Assembly: GCA_029213005.1 (NCBI GenBank)
Contig: JARGPI010000008.1
Coordinates: 1-64,000, forward strand
Length of the DNA stretch: 64,000 nucleotides
Direction of reading: 5' to 3'
Source of the DNA: Verrucomicrobiales bacterium
GTDB lineage: Bacteria; Verrucomicrobiota; Verrucomicrobiia; Verrucomicrobiales; DEV007
Shown piece by piece: positions 1-8,921 of this stretch. Positions within the stretch are counted from its first letter, which is position 1, and the number at the start of each line of letters is the position of its first letter. Below the pieces are notes generated by a model. That model ran no database searches. It was not told the DNA's origin and saw nothing but the letters and a program-made list of their open reading frames with translations. The position numbers and the translations under genes are program-made.

Positions 1-1973
1 GCTGCGTTTCGCTCCCCCAAATCACGCATCGTTTTGCCTACCAGAAGCAAACTTTCGGCGGCTCGGTCGTCCAGCTCTAGAATTCGATCAAACAATGCTT
101 TGGCTTCGTCACTCTTACCCAGCCGGTATTGGACCTGCCCCAGTGACAACAGATATTCTCTGTTGCCGCCAAGCTTGTTCGCGAGGATAACGAAGGATTT
201 CTCTGCATTTTTCAGTTGCTTTTGCCGCTCATCTCCCGGAGGCAGCGTAAGGGCGTAATGCAGTTGTGTCATTCCGAGGGTAAAAACATGGGTTACGACT
301 TCACTGGCCTCCCGAAACCGGTCCACGGCCTTTTGATAAACTGGATCGCGCTGCATCAATTTCTCCACCTGACTGGTGTATCGTTGCTTCGATTCCACAT
401 CAGTTTCTGTTTCGTCTCCGATATTGAATTGCGATCCGGACTCCCGGTTCAGGTTTTGCTGAACTGCCGTTTGAATTCGCTTGGTATGGAACGCGAGCCC
501 CGCTTCTGCTTTGCTCAACTGCATGATCTTCGGGCCGACATAGCCTGATAGATATCGAATCGCATCCCGATGACGCCCGGTTTTCAAACAGGCTTCTCCC
601 AGTTGTAGAGAAATAGGGTCTTGTGGCAAAAACAGGTTTCCGAAGGGCTCAACGAGATCAAGCATCCCGGCATACTCTTTTGATTCGTACAAGGCTTCCG
701 CCAACAACCGCAGAGCAGCGCCGTTTTTCGGATCGGCATCGATGATCTTTTGATAAATCGCCACGCGCCGGGGCAGAAGCTCTTGCTTTAGTGATTCATT
801 TTCACAGAGCAGTTCAAGTATAGAGGCGGCACCGGCCAAATCGGTATCTTCCAAACGATGTAACGCCTGTTTGGCTTTCTCTATTGAGAGATTCTGCAAA
901 GTTTGATTTTCTGACCCGGCAGCGAACTTCATCAGGCTGATTACCTGCCCGCTCCCGCTGTTTTCAAACGCCTGTCCGAAGACCGCTTCAAGCTCGCTTG
1001 CGGCGGCATCCTTACCCGGCCATTTTTCATCAATCACTTTCTGATAGATCGACAAGGCCTGTTCATATTGGTTTGAGGCGGCGGCCTGTTTCGCTTTTGC
1101 CATCGCATCACTCGAAAGCCCTGCGGGACTTTTTCTATACTGATTCCATCCGAACAGCGAAATACTTACCGGAATCAGCAACAAAAGAGCGATGTTGCAC
1201 AACCGGCACAAGCGGGTCAAAGGCTCCCTTCCAAGAATGATCCAGCCCTTATTGTCTGGCGAATCGACGCACCGGTAGGAGCCGAGAGCGAAAACAGGGA
1301 CGAAAAAGAGCATCAACACATGATCTTTTACAAACGATCCGGTTTCAATGTTCTGTCCCCGTTCCCCTTGAAGACGAAACCCGAAGCCCGGTATTTGCCA
1401 TAGCTGCGGGATACTACCTGCTGGTGCTGTTTGAGTTCCCGGTGATTCGGAATCCAGCTCCCTCCGATTGATGGCTGCTTCTACCCTGGTTTCGAATCTC
1501 TGAAGGGAGTTTCCGGTGGCATCCTCGTTCTTGATGGCTTTCGTTGGCGTCTTTTCGGTGACTTGCTCTTCAGGGGAGACAACGCTATGGGACACTTCGC
1601 CATCATTGCGTTCCCGTTCCTTCGGCGTCTGATCAGACATTTCGGGGCTTGAAGGGACCAGGAAAGGAGTGCTGCATTCGGGGCAGGGCGCTTTGGTCCC
1701 AATATCCTCATTTTCGATCTGTAGTCTGATTCCGCAGCCGGGACAGTTTATGGCAAACCCTACCGTTTCCCGGGGCTCTGATTTCGTTTCCGAATCAGTT
1801 TTTGATTGGGCGGGTTGATCGGCAAGAGGCGGAGCAACTGGTGCTGGATTACCCGGGATCGTGTCAGGGACTCTGAGATGTGAACCGCAGCCGCCACACT
1901 TGATGAGTTTTCCAGCGTGGCCGGAAGTAAGCCTGAGCGCGCTCTTGCACTTGGAACATCTTATCAAGCTCAT
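1..1973 (-). CDS. Zinc-ribbon and TPR membrane protein, 3' part missing
   Basis: The frame is open from an ATG at 1973 to the left edge of the window, so the C-terminus is missing (more than 657 residues). The N-terminus has two zinc-ribbon-like pairs, CSKC...CGGC at about residues 6-30 and CPGC...CPEC at about 80-105, as in proteins that begin with an MJ0042-type zinc finger. A Ser/Pro/Glu-rich linker follows, then a single hydrophobic segment (LCNIALLLLIPVSISLFGW). The rest is helical, with TPR-like repeats such as ALRLLAEALYESKEYAG and LLSLGQVQYRLGKSDEAKAL. I infer a membrane-anchored protein with a TPR scaffold and cytoplasmic zinc ribbons. The partner or substrate cannot be told. It is followed upstream by an unrelated 209-residue gene on the same strand, separated by about 220 bp. 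Confidence 0.75.
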   Translation of the reverse strand, partial: MSLIRCSKCKSALRLTSGHAGKLIKCGGCGSHLRVPDTIPGNPAPVAPPLADQPAQSKTDSETKSEPRETVGFAINCPGCGIRLQIENEDIGTKAPCPECSTPFLVPSSPEMSDQTPKERERNDGEVSHSVVSPEEQVTEKTPTKAIKNEDATGNSLQRFETRVEAAINRRELDSESPGTQTAPAGSIPQLWQIPGFGFRLQGERGQNIETGSFVKDHVLMLFFVPVFALGSYRCVDSPDNKGWIILGREPLTRLCRLCNIALLLLIPVSISLFGWNQYRKSPAGLSSDAMAKAKQAAASNQYEQALSIYQKVIDEKWPGKDAAASELEAVFGQAFENSGSGQVISLMKFAAGSENQTLQNLSIEKAKQALHRLEDTDLAGAASILELLCENESLKQELLPRRVAIYQKIIDADPKNGAALRLLAEALYESKEYAGMLDLVEPFGNLFLPQDPISLQLGEACLKTGRHRDAIRYLSGYVGPKIMQLSKAEAGLAFHTKRIQTAVQQNLNRESGSQFNIGDETETDVESKQRYTSQVEKLMQRDPVYQKAVDRFREASEVVTHVFTLGMTQLHYALTLPPGDERQKQLKNAEKSFVILANKLGGNREYLLSLGQVQYRLGKSDEAKALFDRILELDDRAAESLLLVGKTMRDLGERNA

Positions 1974-2197
1974 GTTTGATTTCTAACCATTTTTGCGGAG
2001 TTCCAGATTGGGCTGGCGTAACTTCGTTTCAAGAGCGAATTTCTTTCATTTCGTTTTGCTGCTTTGATGAGACGCTGAGAGATGATCAACTCTGTCATCC
2101 CTTCTCCCGGCCTAATGCAAAACAGCTAGGTTTTGCGATATTTTCGGCTTCGGAGATGCCTAGTCCGGGTTGTTGGTCTTTACCCGGGAGAGTGGGC

Positions 2198-2827
2198 TTA
2201 CCGGATTATTTTCTGGAAGAGCCGGGATACCCGATCGTATAAATCGGGCTCGGGGTCGGGGTTGGACAGTCCCGGAATGGGCTCCCCTTTCCTTGCGGCG
2301 ATATAGCAATTGCGCAGAAATTCAAAATTGACCCAGAAGTCTTTCATCGGTTTGCCGGGGCCGCTCCAGTTTTCTTCTCTGACCATCTTCAAAAAGCCGG
2401 ACTGTTCAGCGGCATCCCATAATTCGTCGGGAAATGAAATGACTTCGAAGATGGGTTCGAACTCAACGTAACGAAGCCGGATCATGACGCCGAGGTACTC
2501 GTAATGCCGCCCCACGTCTGCGAGGCCCTTGGTGCCGTAATAGGCGGACTTGCCGGTGGTGTAGGTCGCTTTAAGCTGATCATTTTTTGCGAGAAGACGC
2601 AGGTCTCTGATCGCATTTTCCAGATTCACGCGCTCGGCACGATCCCGCTGGATAACCCCGTCGAGCGCTGGAAATGCGGTTAAACGAAGCAGCTCCTGAG
2701 TTTTCTGATCTTCCCGATGTGATTCCTCTGCCGCATGGAATATCCCCCAGATCGCCGGGATAATGCCGAGACAAGCCACGATTTGAGTCACGGAGGCTAA
2801 CTGAGGCAGAGTGAACTTTTTCTTCAT
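2198..2827 (-). CDS. Hypothetical membrane-anchored protein (209 aa)
   Basis: Begins MKKKFTLPQLASVTQIV with a hydrophobic segment at about residues 9-30, so it is probably anchored in the inner membrane with a short cytoplasmic start. The remaining 170 residues are soluble, charged and mostly helical, with no catalytic motif that I recognise. The overall look (one N-terminal helix, a helical stretch with many Glu and Arg, then an aromatic-rich end) resembles small anchored proteins of unknown function. It lies downstream of the DUF1592 gene on the same strand with a gap of about 50 bp, so it may be co-transcribed. The gap before the next minus-strand gene (1974-2197) holds a 7-bp hairpin at 2117-2136 without a U-tract. 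Confidence 0.6.
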   Translation of the reverse strand: MKKKFTLPQLASVTQIVACLGIIPAIWGIFHAAEESHREDQKTQELLRLTAFPALDGVIQRDRAERVNLENAIRDLRLLAKNDQLKATYTTGKSAYYGTKGLADVGRHYEYLGVMIRLRYVEFEPIFEVISFPDELWDAAEQSGFLKMVREENWSGPGKPMKDFWVNFEFLRNCYIAARKGEPIPGLSNPDPEPDLYDRVSRLFQKIIR

Positions 2828-2881
2828 AATCTGACAGGAAATCCAATCGCCCCTCTCCCCGGATTAATCAACTGCCTGAAT

Positions 2882-5359
2882 TCATCGGCTGCGGAATAGT
2901 TCGCTGAGTATGATTTGCTCCATCAGGGTGTGCATTCCATAGTCGGTTTTCCGGACTTCGGCTAAAATGGCATCGACGACGGGACGGTCGATGGCGTCGA
3001 CCTCCCGCCCGGCGGCATAGCTGAGTAGACATTCGGTGAGATGTTTGGCAAAGGGCTCGATTCTCCCGGCAAGCTTTTCGCGAAAATCTTTGATGCCCTT
3101 AAACTGAGTGCCGTCGGGAAACTCGCCGGTTGGATCGATCAGCGGTCCCGGCTTTTTCCGGTTGCCGGGATAGCGCTGACGCAAGCGTCCGATTGGATCG
3201 AAATTTTCGAGAGCAAAACCGGGTGGGTCGATTTTACGATGGCACTCGGCACAGGTTTTCACGGAGCGGTGTTTTTCCAGTTCGTCACGGATCGTGGTGG
3301 TGCCTCTGGTATCCGGCTCGAGTTCGGGAACTTCGTCGGGCGGCGGAGGCGTCGGACTGCCCAGTATATTTTCAAGTACGTAGACTCCCCGGGTGACGGG
3401 CGAGGTTTCGATACCGTTGGCACTAACGGTGAGAATGGCGCCCATCCCGAGCAGGCCGCCTCGGTGTTTATTGGTCAGTTTGACTTTTCGGAATTGATCC
3501 CGCTGATTGAGCGGAAACCCGGCGGTTTCACCATACAACTTCGCGAGAGAGTGGTTGAGAAAGCTGTAGTCGCTATCCAGAAAATCCCGGATTGATCCAT
3601 TGGTTTCGATGAGGTTTTCAGTAAACAACTGAACCTCCCGTTTCATGGCACTTTCGAGACCTTCGTGAAAATACACCACGGCCTCGGTCCGCGACGGAGG
3701 CATCCCTCCGAGAGCCCGCAGATTCAGCCAACTGTCCGTAAAACCTTCGTAGAAAGAACGCGAACGCGAGTCTTTGATCAGTCTTCTAAATTCTGATTTC
3801 AATACCGCGTCTTTCAAAATTTCACCGGAGTCAGCGAGTGCCCTCAGTTTTGAATCGGGAGGAGCGGCCCAGAGAAAATAGGATAAGCGATTCGCCAGAT
3901 CGTGAGCTTTCAATTTCTGCTCTGTCTTTCCGGAGGGCTCACTGAGGTAGATAAATGACGGGGAGCAAAGGGCTGCTTTAATCGCATCCAACGTGGCCTG
4001 ACGGGGCGAGTGACCGGCCTTGATCCGACTTTCGGCAATGACGGCAAGCCGCGCGACTTCATCTTCGGAGGGTGGGCGGCGGTAGGCTTCACTGGCGAAG
4101 TTTTTCAAAATCTCGCGGCGATGAGTGGACGAGTAGTCCCCGGCGCTTAATATCTTTTTCTGAGAAGGCGGCGGCCATTCCTCATAGAGCGGCCCGGAAA
4201 TCTCTACTTCGTGAATGCGGATATGTGGCATCTTACCATGCTCGAGCACGACGCGGCGCGATTCCACGATTCCGGGTTTCTTCAGATAGGGATCACCTTT
4301 AGGCCATTCTGCTTTGTATTCCCGGGCGATGCGACTGAACGCCCCGCGGCAGTTTGCCATCCCATTGGGAAAGATGAACCGGGGCTGCTGCCCCTCCTCA
4401 AGCCAGACTTTCATAGTATACCAACGGGGAGCTCCATCCGCTACGGTAACCTCGGCCAATTGAGGCTCGATCGGCTGAGGGTGGTGAAGTGCCCCGGCAC
4501 TGGCATCGCCGGTCACAATCGCCAGCCGGAAGGGCTCCTTGAGATCCATCCGGAAAATTGACGGATCGTAGTGGGAGTCACGATGCATCGAATGGACGAG
4601 CACCTTCACTTCGTAAAAGCCGGGAGCATGAACGCCCTCGGGAAATCTTTCGAGCCCGCCGTAGCCACCTTCGTGATTTACCGTATTCGGAACTTCGTAG
4701 AGACACAGGTATTGGTAGTTATATACTTTTCGATGGGAGTAACTGAGTTCCTGCCCCTGTTTGAAATCTCTATCAAATCGCCAGCTTTTGACTTCCGGCT
4801 TTTCGACGAGTCCGAGTGACTTTTCGACGACGCGGTCGGCTGCATCGAAATAGTTATTAAGGAGAAAGCTTGAGGTCACCAGCGCATCACCAATGGTATC
4901 GATATTATCCAGGGTTTGATCGTTGGAAAAGTTTTTGGTCGGGGCGAAGGTATCGATCCGGCGATCAAACAACGTCTCAAGGGTATTCAAATACTCCCGC
5001 TCATTTAAGCGGCGTAAAACGGTTTGGCCGGCGCTGCTTTTGAATCGGGCTCTGGCATCGGCCACTTCTTTAGTGAGATGAGCGACCACCCCTGCTATTT
5101 CCGAATCGGTCGGCTGATCGGCTTTCTTAGGGGGCATCTCCCCGAGATTTAACTGATCGATGATATCCTGCACTTCGATCAACTCCCCCAGCCCATTGAT
5201 CGGAAAAAACAATTCCTCAAAGGAGCGGTTTCCTTTCTGCACATCGGAGTCGTGGCATTCGAGGCAGTATTTGGAGAGAAACGCTTCCGCAGGGTGCTCA
5301 CCGGCGTGCGCCAGGGAAAGCAATAGTAGGAGCGCCGGCAGAAATCGTAAATACATCAT
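2882..5359 (-). CDS. DUF1592/DUF1588/DUF1585-family protein with cytochrome motifs
   Basis: A large secreted protein of the kind expanded in Planctomycetes and Verrucomicrobia. After a signal peptide (MMYLRFLPALLLLLSLAHA) comes a PSCyt-type haem motif KYCLECHDSDVQ, then DUF1587/DUF1595-like and DUF1592 regions. A second CxxCH (CAECHRKIDPPGFALENFDP) marks DUF1588, and the C-terminus (LLSYAAGREVDAIDRPVVD) matches DUF1585. The family is thought to act in the periplasm, possibly in oxidation of complex glycans, but the reaction is not established. It lies 45 bp downstream of the DUF1552 gene, its usual partner. I chose the ATG at 5359 because an earlier possible start at 5374 is made of the GTACCCTGTAC repeat (5361-5393), which instead sits just upstream of the start codon. 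Confidence 0.85.
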   Translation of the reverse strand: MMYLRFLPALLLLLSLAHAGEHPAEAFLSKYCLECHDSDVQKGNRSFEELFFPINGLGELIEVQDIIDQLNLGEMPPKKADQPTDSEIAGVVAHLTKEVADARARFKSSAGQTVLRRLNEREYLNTLETLFDRRIDTFAPTKNFSNDQTLDNIDTIGDALVTSSFLLNNYFDAADRVVEKSLGLVEKPEVKSWRFDRDFKQGQELSYSHRKVYNYQYLCLYEVPNTVNHEGGYGGLERFPEGVHAPGFYEVKVLVHSMHRDSHYDPSIFRMDLKEPFRLAIVTGDASAGALHHPQPIEPQLAEVTVADGAPRWYTMKVWLEEGQQPRFIFPNGMANCRGAFSRIAREYKAEWPKGDPYLKKPGIVESRRVVLEHGKMPHIRIHEVEISGPLYEEWPPPSQKKILSAGDYSSTHRREILKNFASEAYRRPPSEDEVARLAVIAESRIKAGHSPRQATLDAIKAALCSPSFIYLSEPSGKTEQKLKAHDLANRLSYFLWAAPPDSKLRALADSGEILKDAVLKSEFRRLIKDSRSRSFYEGFTDSWLNLRALGGMPPSRTEAVVYFHEGLESAMKREVQLFTENLIETNGSIRDFLDSDYSFLNHSLAKLYGETAGFPLNQRDQFRKVKLTNKHRGGLLGMGAILTVSANGIETSPVTRGVYVLENILGSPTPPPPDEVPELEPDTRGTTTIRDELEKHRSVKTCAECHRKIDPPGFALENFDPIGRLRQRYPGNRKKPGPLIDPTGEFPDGTQFKGIKDFREKLAGRIEPFAKHLTECLLSYAAGREVDAIDRPVVDAILAEVRKTDYGMHTLMEQIILSELFRSR

Positions 5360-5360
5360 T

Positions 5361-5396
5361 GTACAGGGTACCATTTGGGACTGTACAGGGTACAGT
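5361..5396. repeat. 22-bp-period palindromic array, locus 1 (two units)
   Basis: Two copies of GTACAGGGTAC at 5361-5371 and 5383-5393, start to start exactly 22 bp. The second copy extends to the full 17-bp dyad ACTGTACAGGGTACAGT at 5380-5396. The array fills the gap between the DUF1552 stop and the DUF1592 start, so it would be transcribed in the leader or intergenic part of that operon. It belongs to the same family as the arrays at 14149, 32985, 44455 and 59100. Confidence 0.85.
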
Positions 5397-5404
5397 CCGG
5401 GTGT

Positions 5405-6703
5405 TTAGATCAATGTACCGTCACTGTTTCCGAAAGTATCCCTTTCGAGGCCGAAGGACTGGAGCAAAGAGACGTATAGATTACACAATTTCATTCTCTC
5501 CCCGTTTTCCTTCGTGAAGTTTTTGTACTCACCGTGCTGGTGTCCGCCACCCGCCAGTAAGATAGGCAAATCGTAGTTGGAGTGTACATTACCGTTACCC
5601 ATTCCACTACCGAAAATGACCGAAGTGTGATCGAGTAGGGATTTGTCCCCGTCCTGAATGGCTGACATTTTCTGAATGAAGCGGGCAAAATGTTTCATCT
5701 GATAGTCTTCGAGAATGAGAAGATTATCGATATTTTCCTGTTTTTTCCCGTGGTGCGAAAGCGAATGGTATCCACTCTGAATACCGAGATGAGACGGAAG
5801 AAAATCGCCTCCGATTTCAAGCGTTGCGATGCGGGTTGAATCGGTTTGCAGGGCAAGCAGGATCAAATCGTAAAGCAGGGGCAGGTCTTCTACCATATTG
5901 CGATCCTGCGGTTTATCGAAAGGGGCTTCAGGTTTGGGTACATCGACCCATTGCTCGCTGAGTTGGAGTTGTTTCTCGACGTCACGGACTGAGGTAAGGT
6001 ATTCATCGAGTTTGTCCCGATCCTCCTTATCAATTCTCCGGGACAGAGACCGGGCGTCTCCGCTCATGGCATCGAGGATCGATCCCTGCAGCGCGTAACG
6101 GTCCTTCACCCGGTTGAGATCGTTTGCGGACTCTTTAATAAAGAGCTTTTTAAACAATTCCTGAGGGCCGGTGATGGGCGGGACACGGGTACCGCTGCGG
6201 GTCCAACTCATCATACACCCACCGTGGATGCCGCCTTCGGAACCGACCGTTAAAGTGGGAAATCGAGTCGCACCGCCAATCGATTCGGCGGCGAGTTGAT
6301 CGAGGCTGATGTTTCCATCAGGCATACCTTTGGCATCCATCTGCAGCACGCCGCTAAAAAAGGAATGGACCGCGAAGTGTCCGCCTTTCACTCCGTGATC
6401 GAGTCCACGGTAGACGGTGAGTTGATCGCGAACCGGCTCGAAATGCTTGAGGAGCCGAGGCGCCAGGTAGTTTTTGCCCGCGGTCTCGGGAAAGAGGTAG
6501 GAGGTCTGGTATCCCAGCAGATTCCCAATCCCTACGAGGCGTCGCGGAGCGCTTTTGCCAGTGGCCTCCGCGCCGATCGCAAGCCCGCTGCCGAGCATGG
6601 AAGGTAGCATTGAGTGCAGGGCCGGCAGAGCCAGAGTCGCTCCGGCTGATTTCAAAAAGTAACGCCGCCCCCTGGCCCGATTTCGAAAATTATCCACCTT
6701 CAT
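5405..6703 (-). CDS. DUF1552 protein with twin-arginine signal
   Basis: A 432-residue protein of the DUF1552 family, which is found next to DUF1592 proteins in PVC bacteria. The N-terminus carries a Tat signal (RGRRYFLKSAGATLALPALH), so it is predicted to be exported folded. The body has family features such as GLDHGVKGGHF, SLDQLAAESIGG, the LYDLILLALQTDSTRI block and VIFGSGMGNGNVHSNYDLPI near the end. The fold is related to the alkaline-phosphatase/DUF1501 type, but the enzymatic role is unknown. ATG at 6703 is preferred over an in-frame TTG nine bases upstream. It is the first gene of a pair with the DUF1592 gene downstream, and it is divergent from the sulfatase at 6762. Confidence 0.87.
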   Translation of the reverse strand: MKVDNFRNRARGRRYFLKSAGATLALPALHSMLPSMLGSGLAIGAEATGKSAPRRLVGIGNLLGYQTSYLFPETAGKNYLAPRLLKHFEPVRDQLTVYRGLDHGVKGGHFAVHSFFSGVLQMDAKGMPDGNISLDQLAAESIGGATRFPTLTVGSEGGIHGGCMMSWTRSGTRVPPITGPQELFKKLFIKESANDLNRVKDRYALQGSILDAMSGDARSLSRRIDKEDRDKLDEYLTSVRDVEKQLQLSEQWVDVPKPEAPFDKPQDRNMVEDLPLLYDLILLALQTDSTRIATLEIGGDFLPSHLGIQSGYHSLSHHGKKQENIDNLLILEDYQMKHFARFIQKMSAIQDGDKSLLDHTSVIFGSGMGNGNVHSNYDLPILLAGGGHQHGEYKNFTKENGERMKLCNLYVSLLQSFGLERDTFGNSDGTLI

Positions 6704-6761
6704 TGGAGGCAAATATACGCCTCATCACGGCGTTGTGGAAAGATCCCTTTTTAGGGAATAT

Positions 6762-8195
6762 ATGGGAATGAGATGTCCCGCCTTTCTGCTGCTTTTCCTG
6801 ATCGTACTAACGAGTTCCGCTGCTGCTGATAAACCGAATATCATTTACATCATGGCGGACGATCTCGGGATTGGCGATGTGGGCTGCTATGGCCAGAAAT
6901 TATTGAAAACACCGCGGATCGATCAACTCGCATCCGAGGGAATGAAGTTCACGCAGCATTATTCGGGATCGGCGATGTGTGCGCCGACGCGGAGTTGCTT
7001 AATGCAGGGTCTTCACACCGGGCATTCCCGGGTGCGGAGCAATGGTGACGGCAACCTCCGGGACTTGGATGTAACCGTCGGCGAAGTGTTACAGTCTGCG
7101 GACTACAAGACCGGTGCGATGGGAAAATGGGGCGTCGGGGAAGCCGGTTCGAGCGGTATACCGACCAAGCAGGGTTTTGATTACTGGTTCGGATATCTCA
7201 ACCAGACCAGAGCGCACCATCATTACCCTGATTTCCTGTGGAAAAATGAGGAGAAAGTCCTCTACCCCGACAATCCGCTAGAGCGGACCCATTTCAGTCA
7301 CGATCTGTTTACCGACGAGGCGTTGAAGTTCATCAAAGACAACCGGGAACGTCCCTTTTTCCTCTATGTCCCCTACACTTTGGTCCACGTCGATCTCGAT
7401 GTTCCCGACGATTCACGGGATCCCTGGATTGGGAATATCGAGGAAACCGAGCCCTACGGCACCCCGGGCGGTCAACACTATATCTATCAGGAAAAACCCC
7501 ACGCCACCTTTGCCGGAATGGTGTCCAGACTGGACCGCGACGTGGGGCGGATCGTGGATCTGGTCGATGAGTTGGGCCTCGGGGAAAACACGCTGATAAT
7601 CTTTACGAGCGACAATGGCCCCACTTCGGCCGGAGGTGCCGATCCCAAATTCTTCGACGGAAATGGAATATTCCGGGGCATCAAATTTGAATTCTATGAA
7701 GGCGGGATTCGCTGCCCAATGATTGCCCGTTGGCCGGGAAAAATCGAAGCAAACTCGGAAACCGATCACATCTCTGCTCATTGGGACGTGCTCCCCACCC
7801 TGGCGGATTTGGCCGGAGCTGAGGCACCGGAGGAAATCGACGGAATCTCATTCCTCCCCACCCTGCTCGGGAAAAAGGAAGCACAGGATTCGCATCCCTA
7901 TCTTTACTGGGAGTGCGCCAGCGGGAACGGGGTTCAGGCTTTAAGAATGGGAGACTGGAAAGCGGTCCGCAAAGGCACCCGCAGCCCCAAAGGCCCGGTG
8001 CTGGAGCTCTTTAATCTGGCCACCGACATCAGCGAAGAGAAAGACCTCGCAAAATCTCACCCCGAGATCGTTTCGAGAATTGAATCCTTGATGACGTCGG
8101 CACGGAGCGCTCCGGATGGCAAATCTGACGAGTTATTCCAGCCTCGAAAGCCGAAGAAGAAAAAGAAAGCGGCCGCCCCTGGAGCTAAGAAATAA
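6762..8195 (+). CDS. Secreted type I sulfatase (arylsulfatase family)
   Basis: Hydrolyses a sulfate ester of an unknown substrate, probably a sulfated polysaccharide, outside the cytoplasm. A signal peptide (PAFLLLFLIVLTSSAAA) is followed by the metal-site motif NIIYIMADDLGIGD. The catalytic motif MCAPTRSCLMQG has the Cys that becomes formylglycine (C-x-P-x-R). Other sulfatase blocks are GAMGKWGVGEAG, FLYVPYTLVHVD and IIFTSDNGP. The C-terminus ends in a Lys-rich tail (KPKKKKKAAA). The ATG at 6762 follows AGGGAATAT and is chosen over a GTG at 6735. Its last 11 bases overlap the convergent regulator gene. Being divergent from the DUF1552/DUF1592 pair suggests a shared polymer-degradation role, but that is inference. 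Confidence 0.92.
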   Translation: MGMRCPAFLLLFLIVLTSSAAADKPNIIYIMADDLGIGDVGCYGQKLLKTPRIDQLASEGMKFTQHYSGSAMCAPTRSCLMQGLHTGHSRVRSNGDGNLRDLDVTVGEVLQSADYKTGAMGKWGVGEAGSSGIPTKQGFDYWFGYLNQTRAHHHYPDFLWKNEEKVLYPDNPLERTHFSHDLFTDEALKFIKDNRERPFFLYVPYTLVHVDLDVPDDSRDPWIGNIEETEPYGTPGGQHYIYQEKPHATFAGMVSRLDRDVGRIVDLVDELGLGENTLIIFTSDNGPTSAGGADPKFFDGNGIFRGIKFEFYEGGIRCPMIARWPGKIEANSETDHISAHWDVLPTLADLAGAEAPEEIDGISFLPTLLGKKEAQDSHPYLYWECASGNGVQALRMGDWKAVRKGTRSPKGPVLELFNLATDISEEKDLAKSHPEIVSRIESLMTSARSAPDGKSDELFQPRKPKKKKKAAAPGAKK

Positions 8196-8805
8196 TTCCG
8201 AGACGGAAGGCTTTCCCCATCGCCGCTCCGAGACTGGTCACCTCCAGTTTTTGGTAAATCCGGCGAATCCGGTTATCGATGGTGTGCTCGCTGATGTTGA
8301 ACTGAGCACTGATGTCCCGTTTCGTTTTCCCTTCGGAAAGCAGGTTAAGGATCTCCAGCTCGGTGGATTTGAATTTGTGATTCGAGAGCGGTTTTTTCCC
8401 GCCATTTCCCGCCAGATCGATCACCTCTTTGGCGACTTTCGGGCTCAGCGGGGTTCCGCCGTTCACAAGAGCTTCAAAAGAACGACGCAGGTCCTCCCCG
8501 GAGTCACTTTTGTGGATAAAACCGTCGATACCGACCTTCAAAAGGGCGCTCACCAGATCCCGACCGGTCTGATCGGAAAATACCACCACCGGAAGCGGAC
8601 CTTCGTCTTCGCGAATCTTATTGATGATCGCAACATTCTCATCAACCTCGAAACCATCGGGGTCGATCACAATTGCTTCAGGCGTGCCCCCGTTGGAACG
8701 ATCCAAGTCCTCGACGAGGTTAATAACCGTCTCCGATATTCCCCTGAATCGCTGAATTAAAGTGGAATCCTGACTGATCAGCCAGAGCAAATTTAATGGT
8801 AGCAT
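8185..8805 (-). CDS. NarL/LuxR-type response regulator with atypical receiver
   Basis: A 206-residue transcription regulator. The C-terminus (about 140-206) is a LuxR-type helix-turn-helix: FKSTELEILNLLSEGKTKRD, then ISAQFNISEHTIDNRIRRIY. The N-terminus folds like a receiver, with AIVIDPDG (Asp48 as the possible phosphate acceptor), VVVFSD and HKSDS (the usual Thr/Ser and Lys positions). The acidic pair that binds magnesium at the start of normal receivers is absent: the strand reads LLWLISQDS. It may therefore be controlled without normal phosphorylation. No histidine kinase lies next to it. It is convergent with the sulfatase and overlaps it by 11 bases. Confidence 0.82.
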   Translation of the reverse strand: MLPLNLLWLISQDSTLIQRFRGISETVINLVEDLDRSNGGTPEAIVIDPDGFEVDENVAIINKIREDEGPLPVVVFSDQTGRDLVSALLKVGIDGFIHKSDSGEDLRRSFEALVNGGTPLSPKVAKEVIDLAGNGGKKPLSNHKFKSTELEILNLLSEGKTKRDISAQFNISEHTIDNRIRRIYQKLEVTSLGAAMGKAFRLGIIS

Positions 8806-8921
8806 GACTTCCGAAAAAACAGATAGAACGACACTAAACCGGTCACCGCAACCGATTGTATACTGGTAATCCAGTTTCTTTAAAACCCCTCTATCGGTCG
8901 CGTTGAGGCCATAACCTAAAA

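Noticed and set aside
2117..2136. Hairpin GCAAAAC...GTTTTGC in the gap 1974-2197
   Set aside because: Seven pairs with no U-tract on either strand and no sign of wider structure; could be chance.
5361..5396. Considered CRISPR for the 22-bp arrays
   Set aside because: Units are 17 bp with 5-bp spacers and no cas genes are near; CRISPR spacers are much longer.
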